From: Apteryx mantelli
Lineage: Eukaryota; Chordata; Aves; Apterygiformes; Apterygidae
Direction: 5' to 3'
Assembly: GCF_036417845.1 (NCBI RefSeq)
Contig: NC_089985.1
Location: 25,440,583 to 25,504,582 of the forward strand
DNA length: 64,000 bases
Part shown: positions 47,926 through 58,254 of the stretch, piece by piece
Position numbering within the stretch: position 1 is the stretch's first letter
How the letters are laid out: each line of letters starts with the position of its first letter
Notes under the pieces: generated by a model
Databases searched by the model: none
What the model was told of the DNA's origin: nothing
Seen by the model: the letters and a program-made list of their open reading frames with translations, nothing else
Made by a program: the position numbers and the translations under genes

Positions 47926-48240
47926 ACCTGGGGAACCGGAGACGGTAACGAGAGGAGCCGCCAGCGCTGCAGTCTGGCGGCGGTCGCAGAGCCGCGGTGG
48001 AAACTCCAGCCTGGCGCGGGCTGCTGCAGCTCCGGTGCCGGCCCCCACCTCCTCCCGCCCGCCGCTTGCTCGGCCCTGCGGCCTGGCCGGCGCAGGGGGG
48101 GCGCCGAGGCCGACCCGGCCGCCGCACTGGGCCCTCGCCCGCCCCCCGGCACGGCGGCCCCGCGGGCCGGCTGGGAAACGCCGCCATGGCCCAGCAACGA
48201 CTGCGCGGCACCGCGCTCCGGCAGCATGTACAGGAGCGAC
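47926..48240. promoter_or_regulatory. CpG-rich pocket
   Basis: Dense CpG at 47990-48220 with overlapping frames of 92-151 codons on both strands. One of the denser pockets in the 32-52 kb series. Confidence 0.42.
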
Positions 48241-49165
48241 TCTCAGCTTCCACAGGAATTACAGCACAGAATCCCCCCACCAGCACGTCTGGGGAAGTAT
48301 TTTTAAAAACTGAAACACTTCAGTACAAATAAATGAACGCCCATATTTAACATCATCCCACAGAGATCTACACTACTACAAATGCACGTGTCCTGTTTCT
48401 TTTTGCTTAGTTGCACACGTCACAGTCAAAATCCCTCCTGCTACCCAGTCTTGAAGTACTTTGCCATTATTAGGATGGCACCTGTTATCTGGCAGCTCCA
48501 AGGAGAAACGAACTCCAAGTTTTGGAGCAAACAGAAACTCTGACAAGCCCTCCCATCGCTCATCTGAGATGGGAAGGCTCGAGTCCTCTCCAAAGCCCGC
48601 TCAGGATTGCTGCCCTCGCTCCATCGGCTGCAGCGTAATACGCATTTCGCACTGCAGCACCCCTTTCATTGGTGTTTCAGCTGAACAGAGATGTTATACT
48701 GTCATGATTATTTAAGCAGAAGGGTTATCACTGTTCCTTCATACGATACTATATAGCTTAGAGGTGCAATAAGAGGCCAAGAAATATGCCAAAAAGGTTT
48801 GGGAAAATAAACAACGTCAATTTGCTCCTGTAAGTATCATCATGACAAATTTACCAGGTGGCTAGTGAGATAAAATGCAGCATTTTAAATACCTAAACTA
48901 ATCAATAGAGCGATCCGAGTGTGCAATCCATTTTGCGAGAAGGGCAACCTTTTAAGGTTAATTCTTCATTCATATCAATACAATGCAAGGGTCATTACAT
49001 AACTTAAAGCAGCCCTTCATTATATTAAAATAATTAGGCTCAACTTAGCACTAAAATTAGCCACAGAAAGCCAAAGAAAGGGTTTCTTTTTTTTTTTCCA
49101 ATAAATCATAAGCATGAAGAGAAAAAAAAAAAAAAAGCCACCATTTTTCCAAGAGTGACTTCTCT
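48241..49165. other. Non-coding DNA, partly conserved-looking
   Basis: The part at 48700-49080 is AT-rich and repeat-free, with homeodomain-like words. A T11 run lies at 49087-49097 and an A15 run at 49122-49136. The earlier part is ordinary unique sequence. Confidence 0.4.
49122..49136 (+). repeat. A15 homopolymer
   Basis: Fifteen consecutive A residues just before a CpG-rich pocket. Confidence 0.93.
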
Positions 49166-49169
49166 CATA

Positions 49170-49410
49170 TGCACCCCTAACAGCAACCCCGCGCACGCGA
49201 ACTGCCGCCGTCGCCGCTGCGGGAGCCGCTCGCCCGGGGGGGGAAGCAGCGGCCGGGGGGGGGGTGGCAGGGCCCCGCGCAGCGCAGGCCCCGCGCAGCC
49301 GCCGCCGCGCAGCCCCCGCGCAGCCCAGCGCGCACCGCCGCTCCGCGCGCCTGTGGCACCATCTAGCGGCGCAGCCGCTCCCTCCGGCCGCGAAACAGCC
49401 TTTTTTTCCC
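49170..49410. promoter_or_regulatory. CpG-rich pocket with long G runs
   Basis: GC-rich and CpG-dense. It contains GGG (49221-49223), G8 (49236-49243), G10 (49255-49264) and a further GGG near 49269, enough runs for a G-quadruplex on the plus strand. GCGCAG words recur at 49276-49325. Frames on both strands are compositional. Confidence 0.45.
49356..49369 (-). promoter_or_regulatory. CTCF-like binding site
   Basis: GCACCATCTAGCGG on the plus strand fits 12 of 14 positions of the reverse complement of the CTCF core CCASYAGRKGGCRS. It lies at the edge of a CpG-rich, G-run-bearing pocket. The match is directly visible; occupancy is an inference. Confidence 0.45.
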
Positions 49411-49443
49411 CCTGTTTTTCGTGGTGGTTCTTTTCTTTTTCTT

Positions 49444-49455
49444 CCCCCCCCCCCC
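49444..49455 (+). repeat. C12 homopolymer in a pyrimidine-rich stretch
   Basis: Twelve consecutive C residues within a T/C-rich tract running from about 49398 to 49468. Confidence 0.92.
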
Positions 49456-49546
49456 TTTTGTATAGTTTTCGATGTGCAAAAGCTTCTAAAAGAAACGAAA
49501 TGCTTAAGATGAGGTTGGTCCTTTCCTCAACGTTTAGGTCTGCTAC

Positions 49547-49560
49547 AAAAAAAAAAAAAA
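49547..49560 (+). repeat. A14 homopolymer
   Basis: Fourteen consecutive A residues immediately upstream of the GATA-cluster segment. Confidence 0.92.
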
Positions 49561-49599
49561 GTATAAATTATAAGTGAGGCAGGGACAACAGATGTGAGG

Positions 49600-49830
49600 G
49601 TAAAAGCACTGAATTTGTCACCGCCGCTCTGCCCCGGTTCCTGGGCTGCCGCTAGATAATTGCCTCCTGATAATTGTTCAGAGCCCGATAAAGACCGAAC
49701 TTAGCAGCTAATGGTTTATCTGTCCCCAGGTTCAGCTCTGAGCAAGTTAGATTAAAGAGCAGGCCCTTTGGCAATAGTTACCATGATAAAAAAGCACAAA
49801 TGATCTTCCTGATTACTGGTCATGCCACTG
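49600..49830. promoter_or_regulatory. Candidate enhancer with a GATA-site cluster
   Basis: Five GATAA words in 135 bp: plus strand at 49655, 49669, 49687 and 49785, and complement TTATC at 49716. Two of them are in GATAATTG contexts that also create a homeodomain ATTA core. The stretch is repeat-free and sits between two CpG-rich pockets. A CAATAG word suggests a SOX site. Enhancer function is an inference. Confidence 0.4.
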
Positions 49831-49859
49831 TATAACTGCCACCTCCAAAAAAGGAGGGA

Positions 49860-50150
49860 GAAAACCCGAGCAGTCGCAGCTCACGCAGCAGTTCGGGGTG
49901 CGCCCGGCTCTGACGGGCGCAGGCACCCACCTCGCCGGGGTCCGCAGCCCCCCCGTGGCCCGCCAGGGCCCATCGAGCCCCCCGGCCTCCCCTCCCTGCT
50001 CCCGCCGCCCTGGCGGGCGCCACGCACCAGGCCTGCTGCCCTTCTCCCCACGGGCAAGCCGAGGCCCCTGCTCCGAGGCCGGGGTCCGGCAACAGAGGAG
50101 CAAGGACAGGGTCAGGCCTCATTCAGACGGCAACGTTCCCCCCTCTCCGA
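49860..50150. promoter_or_regulatory. CpG-containing GC pocket
   Basis: GC-rich, with four overlapping frames of 96-141 codons on both strands. It is less CpG-dense than its neighbours at 48 and 49 kb. Confidence 0.38.
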
Positions 50151-50614
50151 ATGGGGCAATACCACATGTATTTCCACATGTCTGTGCCGAGGAAAAAGTT
50201 TTCCTGCTGGTTCCCCACAGCATAGGACCAGTGCTGGGATTAGCTAATTTCTTCCACCCATCTTTTTTAAACTAATGTCTTCCAAGAATTAATAAAAAAC
50301 ATCTCTGGTAATTTAAAAACCGCTCTTTGGAATTACAGCATGCAAATATTTCATATTGTGAGAATATAAATTGATATTTTGCCTCACTCCTTCACTGAGC
50401 CTGAGACTCTGACACATAATACGAGGTTCGATGGGGCACCCATCCTGCCCCTGTCGCAGAAGCTTTATAAAGAACTCTTTGTCATACTCGGTCAGTGCTG
50501 CCTACTGACCATCACAGTTACTTCAAACAACTTACGAAGGAGATAAGAAACTAGTCAGGCAACTAATATTACATAATGCATCAAGGGACCTGTGTGAAAA
50601 GCTGGAGCAGGAAG
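50151..50614. other. Non-coding DNA, no recognised element
   Basis: Unique AT-rich sequence before the MIR-type element. Confidence 0.5.
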
Positions 50615-50800
50615 GACGTTAAGCCATTCGGGGTAGTTTTCTAGGTGGGGTGTGAGGAGCACGTTGGGAGCTCAGTTCGAGCCCTAGGTCTGCCACAGAA
50701 TTCCTGTAGGCCACTGGGGACATCACCGGATTTTGCCGGGCCTCAACTATCCACTTTAAAAATAGAACTAAAAGTATTTTTTAAACCATATTATAGCCAC
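50615..50800 (+). mobile_element. MIR-type (CORE-SINE) retroposon
   Basis: Read on the plus strand, the words follow MIR order: a CTAGGTGG...GAGCACG head near 50641-50662, GGGAGCTCAGTTCGAGCCC resembling a B box, and TAGGTCTGCCACAGA where 'agctctgccactga' is expected. Then GGCCACTGGGGACATCAC stands in place of 'gaccttgggcaagtcac', GCCTCAACTATCCACTTTAAAAAT in place of 'gcctcagtttccccatctgtaaaat', and finally AAAAGTA. Several substitutions per word fit an old copy. The tail beyond 50790 is uncertain. Confidence 0.65.
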
Positions 50801-51229
50801 CATAAAAATCCACTGTTGTTTCCACTACCCCCACCAGTGAATGACCCCCCCCCCTTTTCTACCACATTATCTGATTTCCATTGCCTGATGGGCTCAATTG
50901 CTACTCCATCACCCTTCAAACACTGCTTAGAGAAAACAAAACTTCTCTGTGATCTAACACACCAGCTTTTTGCAAACCTTTCCTGGAGTACTCTCTGCTG
51001 CATCCTGAATGCTGCCGGGGAGCACCAGCACCAGCGGGGGCACCTGCTGCGGTACAGCACCCAAACTGGGGCAAGTAGGCCATCGACACAGTCCTTGGTG
51101 CAGCATGCAGCTCACAGCCCAAGGCCCTCGATGCCTTTAATATTTATGCACGTTCAACTTCTTAGGAGAGCTAGAAAAAGTATTAGCAGTATTTCTGGAC
51201 ACAGCAACTGAGATAGCGCAAGTTTAAAA
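50801..51229. other. Non-coding DNA, no recognised element
   Basis: Unique sequence with a C10 run at 50845-50854. A 188-codon plus-strand frame crosses the MIR and this stretch and has no domain. Confidence 0.5.
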
Positions 51230-51400
51230 TGACTTGCGCGGCCACACAGGAAGCCTGCAGCAAGGCTGAGGGTGTGCTCTGGAGCTTGCGACCGTCGCTG
51301 CCGCAGCGCGCGGTGCGGGGCCGCCCCTGCGGGAGCTGTGAAAGGGCAGCAGCTTTGAGACACCAATTCGGAGCGAGCTTACAGCCTTTCCTCGGTTTAA
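51230..51400. other. Small CpG-rich pocket
   Basis: A short peak of GC and CpG near 51280-51345 with overlapping frames on both strands. Confidence 0.35.
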
Positions 51401-51676
51401 TGAATATAACGTATCGCCAGCACGGCTGGAATCGTCCGTAAAGGTGAATTACAAGTGAACTCCCTCTCCTCATTAGTATCGGTTTTCTTTGCTCTTTTAT
51501 GAACTACTTTATTTCTTATGAGCAGAGCATTATTTAAATCTAGTGCATTTTTACACATTTCCTTAGTGTAATAAGGTCAGAATACACATTGTCGAAAGCC
51601 AAAGCTTTCACGTCAGGTTATACAATTCTAGGCAATCAGTCTGGACTTTATAAATAAATACAATGATTCATTTCTT

Positions 51677-51716
51677 AAAAAAAAAATATATATATATATA
51701 TATATATTTTTTTTTT
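51677..51716. repeat. Perfect 40-bp AT palindrome, A10(TA)10T10
   Basis: Ten A, ten TA units and ten T, in that order and without a mismatch. The whole 40 bases are their own reverse complement, with no spacer. Such a tract can extrude a cruciform and is prone to expansion, deletion and breakage. The flanks (CTT before, GCC after) do not extend the symmetry. Confidence 0.97.
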
Positions 51717-51734
51717 GCCTTCAGTTTTCATCCT

Positions 51735-52060
51735 TTGTGACCCGCAGCCACAGTGAACCTGTTCCATCCCTCACTCCGTCGGAGGCGGCCCGGAGGGAGG
51801 GCTCCCAGTGCCGGAGTGGCAGCCGGGCTAACCACTGCTCCAGGCAGGCAGTTTGCCGATTCCCCTGGGGTAAGTGTAGGTGTGTTAGCACAGATCTCTG
51901 CTTGAGAAGATGAAGGAGTCAGAGCAATCGAATAGAAGGACACAAGCAACGTCTCCATCGAGGAGGGAAAATGAAGAGGCAGGACCGCAGGACGCTGCCG
52001 GACAGACCGGAGTGGGGGGAAACGGCTCGGGAGCGCCCGCAACGGCGGCATGCTTATCGC
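51735..52060. other. Last GC-enriched pocket of the series
   Basis: Moderately GC-rich with CpGs at 51770-51830 and 51985-52060. It is weaker than the pockets at 48-50 kb and is the most downstream pocket in the window. Confidence 0.35.
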
Positions 52061-55000
52061 GAGTACTAGAGATGCGATATGCCACAGACAGAGAGATCAC
52101 TCTATCCCCATAAAAAAAGGAAAAGCTTCTTTTGAAGGGGGGGGAAAAACACTGAGCAAAAAGACACAGAAACACTCGGGTTCAAACAAAGTTTTATGAG
52201 GAGAGCTAGAGTGCACTCAGCCTGTAAAACAGCAGCGGCGATGGCAAGCCATGGCTTGACGCACTGTCTAGGCAAAGGTATCTCATGACAGTATATAATC
52301 AGGATACGCTGCAAGTTTTATGAGAGGGATACCACTGTCAACAGGTGATTGAATAGCTCTTCACACAAGGAGCGAACGATGGACCTTGCCAGGGATCAGC
52401 AAGGGGAAAGAGAGACTGCCATTTACCTTGACATGTTTCTTCCACACGAGCCAAGCTAATTGCACACGTCAAAAGGAAGAAGCAATGCATGGCTTTCGTC
52501 CGCTCCAGATAACGATCAGATAGGGCCCTTCCTGTCTTCTCCAGCAGGCCCTTCCTCCAACATCGCATGCGGAGAAGGAAGAAAATACAGCTTTGGAAAG
52601 TTAGGTAATGGCCTAATTAAAGCAGAATCCCAACTCCAACTCTACAGCTCTGCCCTTTTAAAACACAGTGATGGGTCAGGCTGTCAATTTTAATTTAGTG
52701 CACTTGTGCTCCTAGCACACCCCTAGTAATATGCTCTTTGGTTTAATGTGGGTCATTTTACATACAGGTTTTAAATAACTGCAGCTAGTGCAAAGAGATG
52801 CATGTCAATTTAAAAATTATTACTGCCCTGGGAAGGGGCACCTCTGACCAGCCTCTCTGGAGAAGTGGAGAGCTTTCAGAGGCCACAAGAGCAAATCTCC
52901 CTTTCAGAGAAGCGACCATGGAGCGGATGGTCGGGATGGGTGGGAGGAGGGTACAGTGACCTCTGGGGCAAGCAGTGGGGTAGAGTTGAAATCTTTTGTT
53001 TGCCCAGAGCCCCCAAAAAGCATGCAGCAATCCTGTGTGCACGTAAAGGCAGCTCCACTCTCTACTGCGGATGCAGTGCTACAGGGTCCTCTGCTTGCAC
53101 AGTCATGTATTTATGGCACGACAGTATTTTTTAGAAGGTAGGGGAAGGTAATATTCCTTTTGACAGTGTTACTGCATGGCCAGGACACAGGTGCTCTGGG
53201 GCATCATATTTTTGGTTAAGCAGAGGCCTTGAATATATAGCATAAAATGAAGTTTCTTTGGCATGATCTCAGTCCAATATCCATGTGCTTTCATTTGGAT
53301 GACTAGTCCTTGCAGTGGCTGGGGAAGAAGCTTCCTTTCTTTCTTCAAAATGAAGCAGAGATAATCCGTCTTTGCCCTGTTAAACATCAGTAGAGTTTGG
53401 GGGAGAAGGCTATTGGTCTGGAAATTCAAGCTGGCAGATTTCTATGTAATACAATGTTTTCTATGTTTCCCCAGTTCTTCCCAGCTGCTGCATACTTCAC
53501 CACATGGCTATCTGAGGCATACACCAGAGAGGACTCTGAAAAACCACTGTTCTCAATGGCTACAGATGTCTAAAAGGATCAGATCACCTTTTCTGATCTT
53601 TTTTCCCTGTGGTTTTTGAAGTAGTTATAGCAAACAAATAAAGAATGTAATCATGGCAATTTTTTCTCCAATCGCACAAAACCACAAAGGCAAGAATCAG
53701 ACGTAGGGAGAGAAAAACAGGCGTAATTGCTGCTCTAATCCCCTGGCACTGCCAGCACGTACAGCTGTTCCTGTTCTGACCCTTTTCCAAATGAGTCAAA
53801 GGAATCAGTTCCAACTTTCAGAAAGTTGCTATTTGTTGTTTTATTTCCCACTTCAGGGACTAGGATTCAACTTGCAGCCTCAGAGAACAACATCTTGTAC
53901 CCTGATACAGCTTCAGCCAACAGCACGAAGTTCAAGAAGGGATTTGTGACTCATGAGCAAACGGAGACCTGCAAACACGGTGCTCCCCAGACAGCCTCAC
54001 CTGCTCTTTGAACCATTCCTGTGCCTGGAACATGACAGGAAAGTACAAAAATTAAATTCCACATTAGAACATAAATTATAATGTTCCTATATTAAAATGC
54101 TAGAGGTTAGTACACATTAATTGGGAGCATTAGTCATGCCAAGGTAGAAAGTTACATGGGAAAAAGATTACTGAAAAGACATAGGAGGAGCCCTTGCAGG
54201 GCTCAGGAGACCTCACCTTAATTTCTTGCTCCTCCACAACATTCTTGCATAACTGTAAGCAACTCACCTATACCAACAGCCTTGCTGTATTTCCAGGCAT
54301 CACACTCCTGGCTTAAGAATGCAGTGAAAAATCTGCTCCCCAAATCTCACTTATTTCAGAGTGAGTCAATATGAAAACACTTGATCAAAACACTATCCAT
54401 CAGATCAAGACCTTGTTCCTCAAAACCACCTTTGCCAGCTGTACCCGGTGGTCGGCAGCAGCATCCCTACCACAGTGGAAATGGGAATGCAACTGGGCCA
54501 TTCCCTACCCTGCCTGGCACCTCCCTGCCACAGCGCCAGCGGGCCGCTCCATGGCGGGCTGGGTGAACCAGCACACAAGCAACAGGAAAGTTCACGAGAT
54601 GCAGCTTGTCAAGACAGATAAATCCCACTAGTTCCTCCCCTCTGGTACAGGATAACAGTACCAGCTTTTTTAACAGAAACATTGCAAGGGATAAATGCAC
54701 TCTATTAGATATTATCTGGCAATAACCAGATATTAGGGCAGCTGCATGCCAATATCACTTACCAACACAGGCTTCATTTGATCTACTGATCTACATGCCA
54801 ATAGCAGTACTGATAGAGGCAGGATATTGTGAATATCAACAACCCTCTTACACAAAGTCATCTACCAAGAACAAGAATTGCTTGCTCTTTGCTCCCAAGT
54901 TCTGCTTTCTGCTGTACTGCTCTTTTGTTCTACTTGTTCTTTGCTCCGCCGCTCCCAAGGAGGTAAAGAAAGCTCTTACCTGGCGGAGAAGCTCATCTCT

Positions 55001-55490
55001 GGCAGCAGATGTTGATGATGACAGATGCCCAGAGATGGCCAGAAGGACGAAAAGTGCAAGACGCAGGAATTCATCTCCCGCATCTTCATTAGGCTACTTG
55101 TTTCACATGTGCTGGGTGAAACATCTGTCTCCGATAAGTAATAGCAGGGAAGTTGCCTAAACTTCTGAGTTACGCTCCACGTCATCCGATAGACTAGAAA
55201 ATCGTTCCCAAGCAGGACACCAATGTTCCACCATGAATCCCTCTCCCCTTTTAATAGGCAAGTCTTTACCCTGCAGCCAGTTTTGCCCATCACCTACAGA
55301 TCCTTTATGGAAATCAGGAATCAGGGAGAGGAACAAATATTGCTAATAAAACTTGTGATTTGATACCCATCCTATCGAGAACAAATGAAGACAGTAGAAG
55401 CCTAAAAACCAATCTATATAATCCTAAGAAATTCTAATTTGAACAGACACTTTCAGAAAGTGGAATCATATTACTTTTGAAGTCTTGTGG
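52061..55490. other. Non-coding DNA, no recognised element
   Basis: Unique sequence of ordinary composition. Many short frames on both strands have no recognised product. No long simple repeat or known repeat family was seen. Confidence 0.5.
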
Positions 55491-55493
55491 GGA

Positions 55494-55525
55494 TTTTTTT
55501 TTTTGCCTTTTTTTTGGGGGGGGGG
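55494..55525 (+). repeat. Low-complexity T11-GCC-T8-G10 tract
   Basis: Eleven T, three other bases, eight T and ten G in sequence, followed by a C-rich stretch near 55535-55550 that could pair with the G run. Confidence 0.9.
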
Positions 55526-57655
55526 TTATTTTGTTCCCCCACCCTCCCCAATTTTGCATGGCTGAAACAGTTGGAGAATTTGACTTTGTTTCTCATTCAT
55601 TTTGATTAAACAATATTTCTCAACATACTTTAAGATTTTATTGCTGGCCTGTCTGTCTTTCTTTTTTCTTTTTTTGTTATAGCTGTGACATCATAGGAAA
55701 AATAGCTATTTATTCCTTGAGGGTTTCCCCTCCTCCTGCTGCCTGATTTGGGAAGAACAGCAGTATGGTTTTTTTGATTTATGTGGAAAGAGGAAACCAC
55801 CCTGGGCAAAAAGTCTGCAGTCAGCAGAAGCAGCACTTTGTCTTCAAAGAGTTATATGCAAGACTCCCAAATGATTAATGCTCCTAACTCACATTTTTCT
55901 TGCAGATGCAATTACAAAACAGAATATCAAGAGGAAATGATTTTTTAAAAAGTTAAAAATGTATTTTCATAACAAGGAGCAACTCTGTAGAAGAAAACAA
56001 GTTTCTGGGTGGCTTTAGCAAAATAACATCAACAATTTCAAACTCTGATGCCAGACTGTAGACACATGTTAATACTTAGGCACCAAAACTAAATATTCTA
56101 CTTTCCTAGAAAGTTATTGATATTTGCTCAACCTGAAAAGATACAGACAATTTATTTGATAACTATATACTAACATAAATACCTAAACTCAGGCTCCACC
56201 TTCGAAACATTGACAGACTGCTATTACAACACCCAATTTGCATTGCTCTCAGCTACGGAGTACCTCAGACTCCAAGAAATTTTAGAATTTCTTGTATGGC
56301 TGCGATACCCAATTCCCCATTTCCTAGTCTCCTGCAGCATCTCTGGGACTAGACAATAAGAATTCCAGTTATCAATCATTATTTGTATCTGGATGAACAA
56401 GATGAGATTTGTAGTGAGGGAGAGCCCACCAAACACTGAAAGGACCAGCAGAGCATATGGAGAAAAGAATCTTATTTTGGATATTGAATCAACTTTTTCC
56501 ATGCATGCAAGAAAACACAAGAAAAAGAATGAATTTAAATCAACATGCATAAGCAGAACATAAAATGGTGAAATATATTTGAACAAATATCTCGATATCT
56601 ACCATAAACCATGACATCAAGGTTTCTCCCTCCTCCCTCAGTCACAGTCTATGATTGTCTCAGGATACTCTTGTTGCTAAGGGAGTAATTAGATCTAATA
56701 TAAGGATCTTTCATTGGAGAAAGGTCTTTTAAATTTGTTTCCTAGATATTAGAACTGAGTAAATCCAGAACCGCACTGCTCAGACGCTGACAGAATATTT
56801 CAGATTCATGAAAAAACTGGGTTTTGAAAGTGCAATGAGCATCTGCTTGGGCTTGCTTTGTTCCCTCTGTCTGCTGACAAGGTTTTCAAACTTGGTTTCC
56901 GAAGATGTCTTCAAATCTGACTTTTTAGCTTTGTAATTAGCTCTCCAGTTATCTCAGTATGATTAAGTGATGAGAAACATGACATATATTTACACGCACA
57001 TGTAAGAAGCCATTCCCAGATGGGTGAGCCAGGGAGGAGGGGGTAAGGAACCATAGCAGTGCTTAAAACTACACATGAGCAGGCCAGAAAGTCTTTGTTA
57101 ACGAGACTTCTTTATTGCAGGCTCATTCTCATTTTTTCATGCACTTGGCCTGCAGAAGAATAAAAAATATGCAAGTGGAAGTTAAAAATCCTCACCAGAC
57201 TGCCAGATACATAAGGTCTATGTACCCAAACTGTTGTGTGCATATTCACTGGGGTTCACAAGCTAATTCAGCACAATACTTGAGCACTACCGCCGCTGCA
57301 CAGGCCAGGGAGCTCTATTGCCACCACTGCTCTCAAAGGTGATCCTGAGTAAACACAAAGTTTGATAAACTCTGTATTGGATCATGATCTCATGTCTTAC
57401 AACAATACCTGCAAGATAAGACTTGTTCTTTAGAAGACTTGAGAAGGAATGAAACATATTACACTATCTCCCAGAGCCAGCTGAGAAAAGGGAGAGGCTG
57501 AATACAGATGTCATACACATTTTTCTATCCACTTAAAAGAAAAAAGTCATTGGCAAAGGGTGTTTCCAAGGGGGGGGGGGCAGGGGAGGAAGAGCTAGTG
57601 ACATTTTCCTGTTTTGCTGTTTTTAAGGGAAACATTCCCTGTTCTTATCTTCATT
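55526..57655. other. Non-coding AT-rich DNA
   Basis: Unique AT-rich sequence. A 120-codon minus-strand frame at 56224-56586 is hydrophobic in its first half but matches no family I know. A G11 run lies at 57570-57580. Confidence 0.5.
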
Positions 57656-57689
57656 AAAACAAAACAAAAACAAACAAACAAACAAAAAA
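57656..57689 (+). repeat. AAAC-type A-rich microsatellite
   Basis: Roughly eight AAAC/AAAAC units in about 34 bases. Imperfect and minor. Confidence 0.85.
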
Positions 57690-58232
57690 TCCACAACACA
57701 CACAAAAGCCCTTTTCAACAAAGTTTTCTGGAAAGACAATATTTTCTGCAAATTTTGCAGAATATAAAGCTCAGATTTCCAATCATCACTTAGAAGTAGC
57801 ACTTAGTATTAACAGATGCCTGGTTGGAACCTGCCTGAGCCAGGGAACTTGTTCAGAACAGACACACAGAGACACAAAAAGTCCGTAATTTTTGCTGCAT
57901 ACAATGTGAGCCTAAGATGTTTTCTCCCAGACTTCATTGATTTGGCTTCCATCATGCCATTACTGGCTACCTTATCTTCCGGAAGCACAGATCTCAAATG
58001 AAGAGCAGACAAGCCTCCTGGTCAGTGTAATTTGCTTTTTCAGATCCACAGCTTACCTCCTTCCAGCACTTTGCTCTGAAGTTATTTGGTTTGGGTTTAA
58101 AAATAAGGAAACTTTCATTTGTTGGTGTGCAGGCCTTGCTTATAACAACTGTGGCCTTGATGGCTGTTGACCTTGGATTCATTAATTCAGTCTAGGGAAG
58201 GAGCTGAAGATCCAAAGCAGACAATCAGGTTC
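57690..58232. other. Non-coding DNA, no recognised element
   Basis: Unique sequence leading into the A22 tract. If that tract is a retroposon tail, this stretch would be the inserted body, but I recognise no gene or repeat in it. Confidence 0.45.
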
Positions 58233-58254
58233 AAAAAAAAAAAAAAAAAAAAAA
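58233..58254 (+). repeat. A22 homopolymer followed by a CA-rich stretch
   Basis: Twenty-two consecutive A residues, the longest homopolymer in the window, followed by imperfect CA repeats to about 58275. It may be the tail of a plus-strand retroposed sequence. The only nearby candidate target duplication, CAGACACAC (near 57863 and 58256), is too short and too CA-rich to trust. Confidence 0.95.

Noticed and set aside
56224..56586. 120-codon minus-strand frame with hydrophobic stretches
   Set aside because: Hydrophobicity follows from T-rich codons in AT-rich DNA. No family or splice context recognised.
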